In this document: positions 51,408 through 59,692 of the stretch, in pieces
Layout of the letters: each line of letters starts with the position of its first letter
Position numbering within the stretch: position 1 is the stretch's first letter
From: JAJXWB01 sp964634325
Lineage (GTDB): Bacteria > Pseudomonadota > Alphaproteobacteria > Rhizobiales > Beijerinckiaceae
DNA length: 64,000 nt
Direction: 5' to 3'
Assembly: GCA_964634325.1 (NCBI GenBank)
Contig: CAZWJF010000008.1
Span: 102,204 to 166,203, forward strand
Translations under genes and position numbers: made by a program
The notes under the pieces: generated by a model
Told to the model about the DNA's origin: nothing
Seen by the model: the letters and a program-made list of their open reading frames with translations, nothing else
The model's database searches: none

Positions 51408-53096
51408 ATGGCCGACGCGCAACGCAAGCTCGCCAACGGCAAGGAATTCATCGACTTCCAGACGGATCCCTCGGCGTATCGCCATTGGAAACTGACGGTC
51501 GACGGCGAGATCGCGACCCTGGCGATGGATGTCGACGAGAAGGGCGGTCTGTTCGAGGGCTATGAGCTCAAGCTCAATTCCTATGACCTCGGAGTCGACA
51601 TCGAGCTGGCCGACGCGCTGACCCGTCTGCGTTTCGAACATCCGAACGTGAAGGTCGTCCTGCTGCGTTCGGCCAAGGATCGCGTGTTCTGCGCCGGCGC
51701 GAACATTCGCATGCTGGCCGGCTCCGAACACCCGCACAAGGTCAATTTCTGCAAGTTCACCAACGAGACGCGCAACTCCATGGAGGACGCGTCCGAACAT
51801 TCCGGCCAGAAGTTCGTCACCGTCGTCAACGGAACGGCTGCGGGCGGCGGCTACGAACTGGCGCTCGCCACCGACCACATCATGATGATCGATGACGGCT
51901 CGACCGCCGTCTCGCTTCCGGAAGTGCCGCTGCTCGCCGTTCTGCCGGGCACGGGCGGTCTCACCCGCGTTGTCGACAAGCGCATGGTGCGCCGCGACCA
52001 CGCCGACGTCTTCTGCACGATCGAGGAAGGCATCAAGGGGCGTCGCGCCGTACAATGGCGCCTGGTCGACGAAGTGATTCCGCCCTCGAAGCTGGACGAG
52101 CGGGTCAGGGCGCGCGCCACCGCGCTCGCTGCGGCTTCGTCGCGCAAGGGGCCGGCCGCAGGCGTGAAGCTGACGCCTCTCGCGCGCAAGTTTCGCGTCG
52201 ACGGCGTCGATTACAGCCATGTCAAACTCGATATCGACGCGGGACAACGGGTCGCGACCATCACCGTGCGTGCGCCGGAAGCGGCTGCGCCGAAATCCGC
52301 GGACGAGGCGATCGGGCAGGGCGCGGCCTTCTGGTCGCTTGCCGCTGCGCGCGAGCTGGACGACGCCATCCTGCACCTGCGCAACAACGCCTACGAAGTC
52401 GGCACGATCGTCTTCAAGACCGAAGGCGCCAGCTCCGCCGTGCGCGGCTACGACGAATTCCTCGAAGCGAACAAGGACAATTGGTTTGTCCACGAGTTGC
52501 GCCACTACTGGAAACGCGTGCTCAAGCGAATCGACGTCACCTCGCGTACGCTGGTGGCGGTGGTGGAGCCCGGCTCCTGCTTCGTGGGCACCCTCGCGGA
52601 GCTCGTCTTCGCGTCCGACCGGTCCTACATGCTGCTGGGCCAGATACAGGGCGACAACCGTCCCGTCGCCAAGGTCGAGCTGACGAAGCTCAATTTCGGC
52701 GCCTATCCGATGTCGCATGGACTGACGCGCCTGCAGGCGCGCTTCCTGGCCGAGCCAAACAAGGTCGCGGAGCTGGAGAAGGAAATCGGTCGCGAATTCG
52801 AGGCGGACGAAGCCGAAACGGCGGGCCTCGTCACCTTCGGCCTAGACGATATCGATTGGGCCGACGAGATGCGCGTCTTCATGGAGGAGCGCACGAGCTT
52901 CTCGCCCGACGCCCTCACCGGTCTCGAAGCCAATCTGCGCTTCGCTGGCCCAGAGACGATGGAATCGAAGATCTTCGCGCGGCTCACCGCTTGGCAGAAC
53001 TGGATTTTCCAGCGGCCGAACGCGGTCGGCGCCGACGGCGCGCTCTCGAAATTCGGGACCGGCGAGCGCCCGGTCTACGACATGCGCCGCGTCTGA
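51408..53096 (+). CDS. boxC: 2,3-epoxybenzoyl-CoA dihydrolase (BoxC)
   Basis: 562 residues with two crotonase-like domains. It opens the epoxide ring to 3,4-dehydroadipyl-CoA semialdehyde with loss of formate. N-terminal half: oxyanion loops FCAGANIRMLAGSEH and NGTAAGGGYELALATDH, then SLPEVPLLAVLPGTGGLTRV. The C-terminal half begins near VATITVRAPEAAAPKSAD and ends in FGTGERPVYDMRRV. The start at 51408 follows AGGGAGG. The size and fusion are typical of BoxC. Confidence 0.97.
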   Translation: MADAQRKLANGKEFIDFQTDPSAYRHWKLTVDGEIATLAMDVDEKGGLFEGYELKLNSYDLGVDIELADALTRLRFEHPNVKVVLLRSAKDRVFCAGANIRMLAGSEHPHKVNFCKFTNETRNSMEDASEHSGQKFVTVVNGTAAGGGYELALATDHIMMIDDGSTAVSLPEVPLLAVLPGTGGLTRVVDKRMVRRDHADVFCTIEEGIKGRRAVQWRLVDEVIPPSKLDERVRARATALAAASSRKGPAAGVKLTPLARKFRVDGVDYSHVKLDIDAGQRVATITVRAPEAAAPKSADEAIGQGAAFWSLAAARELDDAILHLRNNAYEVGTIVFKTEGASSAVRGYDEFLEANKDNWFVHELRHYWKRVLKRIDVTSRTLVAVVEPGSCFVGTLAELVFASDRSYMLLGQIQGDNRPVAKVELTKLNFGAYPMSHGLTRLQARFLAEPNKVAELEKEIGREFEADEAETAGLVTFGLDDIDWADEMRVFMEERTSFSPDALTGLEANLRFAGPETMESKIFARLTAWQNWIFQRPNAVGADGALSKFGTGERPVYDMRRV

Positions 53097-53136
53097 CGCG
53101 GGCTGACTGAAACCAAGAGATTCTGAGGAGACGCAC

Positions 53137-54585
53137 ATGGTTGATACGATCAACGTCGACTATTCCACCCGCATTCCCAACAACGTCGGCCTGACCGAAG
53201 ACCGCACTGTGCTGCGTGCGCTCGAGGGTTGGCATCCCGGCTATATCGACTGGTGGAAAGACATGGGTCCCGAGGGCTTCCAGGAAGCGCTCGTCTATCT
53301 GCGCACCGCCGTCTCGGTCGATCCGCAAGGCTGGGCCAAGTTCGATTACGTGAAAATGCCGGACTATCGCTGGGGCGTTCTGCTCGCGCCGAAGGAAGAA
53401 GGCCGTAAGGTCAATTTCGGCAAGCACAAGGGCGAGCCCGCCTTCCAGGAAGTGCCTGGCGAATACCGCGCCATGCTGCGCCGACTGATCGTCATCCAGG
53501 GCGATACGGAGCCGGCCTCCGTCGAACAGCAGCGTCATCTCGGCGCGACCGCGCCCTCGCTCTACGACCTTCGCAACCTGTTCCAGGTCAACGTCGAGGA
53601 AGGCCGCCATCTCTGGGCCATGGTCTATCTGCTGCACAAATACTTCGGTCGCGACGGTCGCGAGGAAGCCGACGAATTGCTGCGTCGTCGTTCCGGCGAC
53701 GCCGACAGCCCGCGCATGCTCGGCGCCTTCAACGAGAAGACGCCGGACTGGCTGTCCTTCTTCATGTTCACCTTCTTCACCGACCGCGACGGCAAGATGC
53801 AGCTCGAGTCGCTGGCGCAGTCCGGCTTCGATCCGCTGTCGCGCTCGTGCCGATTCATGCTGACGGAAGAAGCCCATCACATGTTCGTCGGCGAAACCGG
53901 CGTCGGCCGCACCATTCAGCGCACCTGCGAGGCGATGAAGAAAGCCGGCATCGAGGACCCCAACGACATCGCGAAGATCCGCGCGCTCGGCGTGATCGAT
54001 CTGCCGACCATCCAGAAGAAGCTCAACCTGCATTACTCGCTGACGCTCGATCTCTTCGGCGCGGAGATTTCGACCAACAGCGCGAACTTTTACAATGCTG
54101 GCCTGAAGGGCCGCTTCGGCGAGACGAAGATCGACGACGATCACCAGCTGACCAACGCCGTCTATCCCGTGCTGAAGCTGGTCAACGGCCAGATCACGAA
54201 GGTCGACGAGCCGGCGCTGACCGCGCTCAACATGCGCCTGCGCGACGACTATTCGGAGGATTGCGCGCGCGGCGTCGAGCGTTGGAACAAGATCATTCAG
54301 AAGGAAGGCGTGAACTTCCGTCTCGAACTGCCGCACGTCGCCTTCAACCGCAAGATCGGCGAGTTCCGCAACGTCAACGTCACGCCCAAGGGCCTGATCC
54401 TCGGCGACGCCGACTGGGCGAAAGTCCGCGACGACTATCTGCCGTCGTCCTCTGACGGCGAATATCTGAACTCGCTGATGAAGGCGTCTTACGGCGTCGG
54501 CGAATACGCCGGCTGGATCGCCGCGCCGAAGGTCGGCATCGACAACAAGCCCGGCGATTTCGAATACGTCCGCATCGCGGCGTAG
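53137..54585 (+). CDS. boxB: Benzoyl-CoA 2,3-epoxidase, di-iron subunit BoxB
   Basis: 482 residues, the O2-activating subunit that epoxidises benzoyl-CoA. The di-iron ligands are visible as Glu125 in GDTEPASVEQ, Glu155 and His158 in VEEGRHLWAM, Asp216 in FFTDRDGK, and Glu244 and His247 in LTEEAHHMF, matching the pattern known for BoxB. It receives electrons from BoxA. Copy C of the hairpin repeat lies between it and boxA. Confidence 0.98.
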   Translation: MVDTINVDYSTRIPNNVGLTEDRTVLRALEGWHPGYIDWWKDMGPEGFQEALVYLRTAVSVDPQGWAKFDYVKMPDYRWGVLLAPKEEGRKVNFGKHKGEPAFQEVPGEYRAMLRRLIVIQGDTEPASVEQQRHLGATAPSLYDLRNLFQVNVEEGRHLWAMVYLLHKYFGRDGREEADELLRRRSGDADSPRMLGAFNEKTPDWLSFFMFTFFTDRDGKMQLESLAQSGFDPLSRSCRFMLTEEAHHMFVGETGVGRTIQRTCEAMKKAGIEDPNDIAKIRALGVIDLPTIQKKLNLHYSLTLDLFGAEISTNSANFYNAGLKGRFGETKIDDDHQLTNAVYPVLKLVNGQITKVDEPALTALNMRLRDDYSEDCARGVERWNKIIQKEGVNFRLELPHVAFNRKIGEFRNVNVTPKGLILGDADWAKVRDDYLPSSSDGEYLNSLMKASYGVGEYAGWIAAPKVGIDNKPGDFEYVRIAA

Positions 54586-54596
54586 GCCATCAGGGA

Positions 54597-54717
54597 CGTC
54601 ATAGCGAACGAAGCGAAGCAATCCGTCCACCGGGCCCATCCGCATGGATGGATTGCTTCGTCGCAATCTTCGAAGTCGGATATATCCGACTTCGCAACAT
54701 GCTCCTCGCAATGACGG
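54597..54717. repeat. Dispersed hairpin repeat, copy C (boxB-boxA junction)
   Basis: 121 bp bounded by CGTCATAGCGAACG and CTCGCAATGACGG, with the perfect palindrome CGAAGTCGGATATATCCGACTTCG split as 11+2+11 at 54671-54694 and the GAAGCAATCC/GGATTGCTTC stem. Relative to transcription it is inverted compared with copies A and B. Confidence 0.9.
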
Positions 54718-54730
54718 AGTGGGACATCAC

Positions 54731-55912
54731 ATGAACGCGCCGATCAAGCAGCATCTCATCGATCCGGAAATCTGCATCCGCTGCAATACCTGCGAGGAGA
54801 CCTGCCCGGTCGACGCGATCACGCACGATTCCAACAACTACGTCGTCGACGTCGCCAAGTGTAATTTGTGCCTCAATTGCATTCCGCCGTGCCCGACCGG
54901 CTCGATCGACAATTGGCGCATCGTAACCAGCGCCTATTCGCTCGACGAGCAGTTTTCGTGGAGCGAGCTGCCGGCTCAGGCCGAGGTCGTGATCGTGGGC
55001 CATGCGGAAGCGATCGACGACGACGTGCAGGCGCTGATCGACAGCGCGCACAAGGGTGCGGGCGGCAAGTCCGTGGCGCCGGCGTCCGCATCCAAACCCT
55101 CGGTCAATCTGTTCAATCGCGACCGGCCGGCCATCGCCACGGTGACCGGCAACTATCGCCTGACGCATGACGATTCCGACGTCGACGTGCACCATATCAT
55201 TCTCGACTTCGGCGATACGGCGTTTCCGGTGCTCGAGGGCCAGTCGATCGGCATCGTTCCGCCGGGCGTCGACGCGGAAGGCAAGCCGCATCGCGTGCGG
55301 CTTTATTCGATCGCTTCGCCGCGCCACGGCGAGAGGCCGAACCACAACAATCTTGCGCTGACCGTCAAGCGCGAACCCAACGGCGTCTGCTCGAACCACG
55401 TCTGCGATCTCAAGAAGGGCGACAGGATCGAGGTGACGGGCCCATTCGGCGCGACGTTCCTGATGCCGAACGATCCGGCCGCCAACATCGTCATGATCTG
55501 CACCGGTACGGGGTCCGCGCCGTTCCGCGCCTTCACGGAATGGCGCCGCCGCACGGCGCCGAACGCGCCCGGCCGCATGCTGTTGTTCTTCGGCGCGCGC
55601 CGCCCGAGCGACCTGCCCTATTTCGGTCCCTTGCAGAAGGTGCCGAATTCGTTGCTCGGAAAATATTTCGCCTATTCGCGCATCCCCGGCGAGAAGAAGG
55701 TCTACGTGCAGGATCTGATGCGCGTCGAGCACGACGAACTGTCGCGCCTGCTCCAATCCGAGAAGACGCATATCTACGTCTGCGGCCTCAAGGGCATGGA
55801 GCAGGGGGTCGACTCGGCCTTGGACGACATCTGTCGCGGCGTCGATCTGAAGTGGCAGGAGATGCGCGCCGCCATGCGCGCCGAAGGCCGCTATCACGTC
55901 GAGACCTACTAG
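54731..55912 (+). CDS. boxA: Benzoyl-CoA 2,3-epoxidase, reductase subunit BoxA
   Basis: 393 residues. Two 4Fe-4S ferredoxin motifs (CIRCNTCEETCP near residue 15 and CNLCLNCIPPCP near 46) are followed by a linker and an FNR-like module with the FAD site RLYSIASP and the NADP site CTGTGSAPFRAF. It shuttles NADPH electrons to BoxB. The ATG at 54731 lies 14 bp after repeat C, with a GGGA-type ribosome site. It is the last box gene in view. Confidence 0.97.
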   Translation: MNAPIKQHLIDPEICIRCNTCEETCPVDAITHDSNNYVVDVAKCNLCLNCIPPCPTGSIDNWRIVTSAYSLDEQFSWSELPAQAEVVIVGHAEAIDDDVQALIDSAHKGAGGKSVAPASASKPSVNLFNRDRPAIATVTGNYRLTHDDSDVDVHHIILDFGDTAFPVLEGQSIGIVPPGVDAEGKPHRVRLYSIASPRHGERPNHNNLALTVKREPNGVCSNHVCDLKKGDRIEVTGPFGATFLMPNDPAANIVMICTGTGSAPFRAFTEWRRRTAPNAPGRMLLFFGARRPSDLPYFGPLQKVPNSLLGKYFAYSRIPGEKKVYVQDLMRVEHDELSRLLQSEKTHIYVCGLKGMEQGVDSALDDICRGVDLKWQEMRAAMRAEGRYHVETY

Positions 55913-56042
55913 CGCGAACCAAGAAGACGACGCGGCGCATCGGCGAATACCGCGTCGACCCGAACTCCGTTCGCAGGAGGAGGCTTCCTGCGTCGACCGC
56001 CGGCGGCGTCGTCATCAAGAGCGGTCGTGATCAAGCTGCGAC

Positions 56043-56099
56043 GCGGCCGCGTCGGCGGCCCTCGATTTCATCGACGGAATGATCCATCTTTCCGCCTTG
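56043..56099 (+). pseudogene. Possible relic of a DUF952 gene
   Basis: One frame reads ALDFIDGMIHLSAL, resembling the DUF952 signature D-x-x-D-G-x-I-H-x-S-A that is intact in this window near 13180-13220. Stops lie 5 codons upstream and soon downstream, and no start or rest of the domain is seen. The 225-bp gap 55913-56137 otherwise shows only an imperfect CGCAGGA/TCCTGCG stem near 55972-55992 and no clear terminator. Confidence 0.3.
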
Positions 56100-56137
56100 C
56101 GAAATACGAATCGGGCAAGACAGGGTCGGAGCGCGGA

Positions 56138-56845
56138 TTGAGGGAGACGGCGTCATCACCGCCGGCGGCTGAGGCTCTGGCGCGCGTCGCAGGCGCCGAC
56201 CCTGCCCGCCCCTTTGTCGTCGCCCAGCTTGGCCAGTCGCTCGACGGCCGCATCGCGACCCCCAGCGGCGAATCGCGCTACATCAACGGCGCTGGCGGCC
56301 TCGACCACCTTCATCGCCTGCGCGCCTGCGTCGACGCGATCCTCGTCGGCGCCGGCACGATTGCGGTCGACGATCCGCAACTCACCGTTCGACGCGCCGC
56401 CGGCCGCAATCCGGCGCGCGTCGTCGTCGACCCGCGCGGCCGGCTGGACGCCTCCGGTCGCTGGCTCGCCGAGGACGGCGCACGGCGGCTGATTGTCGCC
56501 GCCGCGCCGCGACCGGCGCCTGCCGGCGTAGAGACGATCGTGCTGCCGGCGACGGACGGCGTCATCGCGCCGGCCTCCATCGTCTCGGCTCTGGCGGCGC
56601 GCGGATTCAAACGAATTCTCGTCGAGGGCGGCGCCCGAACGATATCGTCGTTCATCGACGCCGGTGCGGTCGACAGACTGCACCTCATCGTCGCTTGCGC
56701 GATCATAGGCTCGGGACGGGCGAGCCTCGATCTGCGGCCGCTCGTGCGTCTTTCGGACGCGTTGCGGCCGCAAACCGACATTTGCGGCCTCGGCGACGGC
56801 GACATACTCTTCGATTGCGACCTGCGCGCTTCCACCCGGAAATAG
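56138..56845 (+). CDS. RibD C-terminal-type (DHFR-like) pterin/flavin-precursor reductase
   Basis: 235 residues from a TTG with GGAG 6 nt upstream. The RibD reductase fold shows VVAQLGQSLDGRIATPSGES, RLRACVDAILVGAGTIAVDD and RILVEGGARTISSFIDAG. No deaminase domain is present, so this is not a full RibD. Related stand-alone reductases act on ribosylaminopyrimidines or pterins. Proximity to a PTPS-like protein suggests a role in the neighbouring modified-pterin cluster. A GTG at 56027 is possible but would cover non-homologous DNA. Confidence 0.82.
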   Translation: MRETASSPPAAEALARVAGADPARPFVVAQLGQSLDGRIATPSGESRYINGAGGLDHLHRLRACVDAILVGAGTIAVDDPQLTVRRAAGRNPARVVVDPRGRLDASGRWLAEDGARRLIVAAAPRPAPAGVETIVLPATDGVIAPASIVSALAARGFKRILVEGGARTISSFIDAGAVDRLHLIVACAIIGSGRASLDLRPLVRLSDALRPQTDICGLGDGDILFDCDLRASTRK

Positions 56846-56849
56846 TTTG

Positions 56850-57395
56850 ATGTCGACCGCGGCCAACGAACCCAAGTACTCACCGCTCGCCATCGCCATC
56901 CACTGGATCGTCGCGCTATGCGTCGTCGCTCTGATCCCTGCCGGGATCATTCTGGCCCGACTCGACGAAGGCCCGCTTCAGGAGCGGATGGCGTTCGTCC
57001 ATCAGTCGGTCGGGATACTGGTTCTTGCGCTGACGATCGTGCGTCTGGCCATGCGCGCCATGGGCCGGATGCCGCCGCCAGCGAGCGTCCTGACGTCGTT
57101 CGAGCGAGTCGCGTCGCGCGCGGCGCATTTCAGCCTCTATGTGCTGTTGCTCATCACGCCCATCGTCGGCGTGCTGGGCCTGAACGCCTACGGCGACGAG
57201 GCGACGTTCTTCGGCCTGTTCAGGATGCCAGCGATCCTCGCCAAGGACGAAGAATTGTCCGACCAGATATTCGCGGTGCATCTGGCCTGCGGGCTTCTCA
57301 TTGCGCTCGTCGTGCTGGCGCATATCGTTGGCGCGGTGGTCCACAAGCTGCGCAAGGACGGCGTCAACGAGCGCATGCTGCCGGGCGCGCGCTGA
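56850..57395 (+). CDS. Cytochrome b561
   Basis: 181 residues, four membrane spans. Candidate heme-ligand histidines: IAIHWIVALC, AFVHQSVGIL, SRAAHFSLYVLL and IFAVHLACGLL. It would pass electrons across or within the inner membrane, possibly from quinol. It begins 4 bp after the reductase stop, so the two are likely co-expressed. The stop is directly adjacent to the stop of the convergent methyltransferase gene. Confidence 0.9.
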   Translation: MSTAANEPKYSPLAIAIHWIVALCVVALIPAGIILARLDEGPLQERMAFVHQSVGILVLALTIVRLAMRAMGRMPPPASVLTSFERVASRAAHFSLYVLLLITPIVGVLGLNAYGDEATFFGLFRMPAILAKDEELSDQIFAVHLACGLLIALVVLAHIVGAVVHKLRKDGVNERMLPGAR

Positions 57396-58229
57396 TCAAA
57401 TCCTGACGGCGAAGAGATCGGTATGGCCGATGTCGACCTCGGCGTTGCGTCGCGCCTCGCGCCAGCCATCGACAGTCTCGCGTTCGACGAGGCCGGTCTC
57501 CCGACAGGCCGCAGCGAAACCGTCCGCCAGCGCCTGAACGAGCGCGCCGTCGCCGCGCGTCAATCGCCAGTCGCTTTCGCCCTCGGAGACTTTGTAACCG
57601 CGCGCAACCAGCAGGCCTGCGAGGATCGTCGCGGCATTGGGGCCGACCGATGGGCCAAATCCCTTGTCGCGGCCCTGATGGGCGTGAAAGGCGGCGAGCA
57701 TCTGCGCGTCGCGCGGATCGGCGGGCCGCCAGCGCTCCAGGCCGTTGTAAGTCAGAACAGTGTAGAGCGGCCGCGAGCCGAGCCCGCCGCACAGGCGCCT
57801 CATCCAGCTTTCCGAGACGAGATCGAACAAGGCGGCGGCCGCGACGAGATCGACGTCGTCCGGCAGGACGGCCTCGACATCTCGCGCAAGATCGGCTTCG
57901 ACGAATTCCACTGTCACAAGCTTGCCGTCGCGTTCGAGCGTCAACCCGTCGGCCGGGGCGGACGCCGCGTTATCCGCCCAGGCGGCGAGCCGGCGCCGCG
58001 CAGCGTCGAGGAGACGACGATCATGATCGACGAGCCGCCACATCTGGCGCGGCGGCAGAAAGGGCGCGAGCGCCCGCAGATTGGAGCCGGAGCCGCAGCC
58101 GAGGTCGACGACCCGGATTTCGCTGCGGCTGGAAAAATGCGCCGCGCAAGCGTCGCGAATCTGCGCATTGCGCGCGCGATGATCGGCAGGTTCGCGAAGG
58201 TCGAGCCAGGCGGGGTCGAAGCCGCTCAT
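57396..58229 (-). CDS. Class I SAM-dependent methyltransferase
   Basis: 277 residues with SAM motif I VVDLGCGSGSNLRALAPF near residue 40 and post-motif acid LVDHDRRLLDAARRR. The C-terminal half is not like any methyltransferase family I can name. The start overlaps the glycosyltransferase stop (ATGA); it is the last gene of the four-gene operon MDR-PTPS-GT4-MT. Substrate unknown; a glycosylated pterin or its sugar is a possible target by context. Confidence 0.85.
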   Translation of the reverse strand: MSGFDPAWLDLREPADHRARNAQIRDACAAHFSSRSEIRVVDLGCGSGSNLRALAPFLPPRQMWRLVDHDRRLLDAARRRLAAWADNAASAPADGLTLERDGKLVTVEFVEADLARDVEAVLPDDVDLVAAAALFDLVSESWMRRLCGGLGSRPLYTVLTYNGLERWRPADPRDAQMLAAFHAHQGRDKGFGPSVGPNAATILAGLLVARGYKVSEGESDWRLTRGDGALVQALADGFAAACRETGLVERETVDGWREARRNAEVDIGHTDLFAVRI

Positions 58230-59287
58230 CTGGTTCGGTCCCTGACGAACCGAATCGCGTCGAGCACGATCAGCGCCGTATCGCGCCAGCGGAACTGACT
58301 TTCGGCGGCGCGCCAGGAAGCGTCGGCGAGACGCGCACGCAATTGTCCGTCGTTGACGAGTCGACGCAGATTGCCGGCCAATGCGGCGACGTTTCCGGCC
58401 GGATGCGTCAGCATCGCATCAGGCGGCGCGGCGCCGGCCGCTGCGACCTCTTGCGACGCGACGATCGGCAATCCATGCGCGACGGCTTCGGATATGGCCA
58501 TGCCGAATCCTTCGAAATGCGAGGCCGTGACGAAAGCGTCAGAGGCGGCGTAGCTCGCCGCCACCTCCCGCGCGCCGAGCGCCCCGGCGAGCGCGATCTT
58601 TCCCGACAGTCCCGACCCTTCGATGCGATCTGCGATCGTTCGTGCGTACGCTGGATCGAAGTCGAGCGAGCCCGCGATGGTCAGGCGCCAGTCGCCGCCG
58701 ACCTGCGCCAGCGCGTCGACCAGTTCCGCATAGGCCTTGCGCGGCGTCAGCGATCCGACCGAGCAGAGACGTACGATTCCATCGCGCGATCCGGGCGCGC
58801 GTTCCGCCGGGTCGACGCCCGGCGGCGCAGGAAAAATACGCGCGCGGTCGTAGCCGAACGCGCGCGCGACGAGATCCGCCGTCATTGCGCTGGTCGTGAC
58901 GACTGCGGCGGCGTGGCCGAGCGCGCCCTGCTCGGCGGCGCGCAGGCGCGCGGCTGTCTCCGGTGCGAGGCCGGTTTCGAGAAACAGCGGATGATGAACG
59001 AGCGCGACCGCGCGCGGCGCGAGACCCGCGGCGAGATCCGCGGGGAATGCGCCGAACGCCAGCCCGTCGACGATCAGCGCGTCGCGCGCGTTGTGCGCCA
59101 GCAGGCGTCGCGTCTCTTCAAGGTCGTTCGCGCTTGGGTCGGGAAAGTTCGCCGGCAGTGCGATCGGGCGCACGACGCAACCAAGCGCCTCCAGCTCGTG
59201 GATCACGCGCCGGTCGTAGCCATAGCCGCCCGAAGGCGCGTTCAGATCGCCGGGATAGGCGAAATCGATGCGCACCGGATCGCTCAC
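58226..59287 (-). CDS. Glycosyltransferase family 4 protein
   Basis: 353 residues, GTG start overlapping the PTPS-like stop (GTGA). GT-B fold with the GT4 donor-binding segments CSVGSLTPRKAYAELVDAL and SHFEGFGMAISEAVAHGLPI (E-x7-E motif). No membrane segments, so cytosolic. The acceptor is unknown. Tight coupling to a pterin-synthase-like gene suggests glycosylation of a small heterocycle rather than cell-surface polysaccharide. Confidence 0.87.
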   Translation of the reverse strand: MSDPVRIDFAYPGDLNAPSGGYGYDRRVIHELEALGCVVRPIALPANFPDPSANDLEETRRLLAHNARDALIVDGLAFGAFPADLAAGLAPRAVALVHHPLFLETGLAPETAARLRAAEQGALGHAAAVVTTSAMTADLVARAFGYDRARIFPAPPGVDPAERAPGSRDGIVRLCSVGSLTPRKAYAELVDALAQVGGDWRLTIAGSLDFDPAYARTIADRIEGSGLSGKIALAGALGAREVAASYAASDAFVTASHFEGFGMAISEAVAHGLPIVASQEVAAAGAAPPDAMLTHPAGNVAALAGNLRRLVNDGQLRARLADASWRAAESQFRWRDTALIVLDAIRFVRDRTR

Positions 59288-59682
59288 ACCGCGCCTTCGT
59301 ACCAGCCGCGCGCCACATGCGATTCATGCAGCGTCACGCGGATGCGCTCCACTCCGTCGCCGCCGGGCCCCAGACCGCCGGAGCGGGCTGCTTCCGCCAT
59401 TTGCAGGAAGATGTGGCGGCTCAGAAATTCGGTCGTCGTCTGTTTGCCCTTGAATTGCGGCAGCTCGTCCAGATTGCGATAGGCGAGCGGCGCGAGCGTC
59501 GCATCCAGCGCCGCCTGTGCGCGGCCGATGTCGACGACGACGCCGTCCGCCGTCAGCTCCTGCCGGAAGAAGGCGACGTCGATCACGAATGTCGCGCCAT
59601 GCAGACGCTGCGCGGGTCCGAACAATTCGCCCTTGAAGGAATGGGCGATCATGATGTGGGACCGCACTTCAACCGCGTACAT
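59284..59682 (-). CDS. 6-pyruvoyltetrahydropterin/6-carboxytetrahydropterin synthase-like protein lacking the catalytic triad
   Basis: 132 residues with the T-fold of PTPS/QueD. Kept: first Zn His in MIAHSF, second in QRLHGATF, substrate-anchoring Glu in TLHESHVARGWYEG, and TTTEFLSRHIF. Lost relative to QueD: the catalytic Cys before the HGH (Ala here), the third Zn His (HGA instead of HGH) and the Asp-His pair (LAYRNLDEL aligned to LDHHYLN). Start at 59682 has an AAAGGA site. It is 10 bp after the MDR gene and overlaps the GT4 gene. Normal QueD/PTPS chemistry is unlikely. Confidence 0.85.
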   Translation of the reverse strand: MYAVEVRSHIMIAHSFKGELFGPAQRLHGATFVIDVAFFRQELTADGVVVDIGRAQAALDATLAPLAYRNLDELPQFKGKQTTTEFLSRHIFLQMAEAARSGGLGPGGDGVERIRVTLHESHVARGWYEGAV

Positions 59683-59692
59683 GAATGTCCTT

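Noticed and set aside
59284..59682. Queuosine biosynthesis (QueD) assignment for the PTPS-like gene
   Set aside because: No queC, queE or queF nearby, the catalytic triad is missing, and the operon partners are a glycosyltransferase, methyltransferase and MDR protein.
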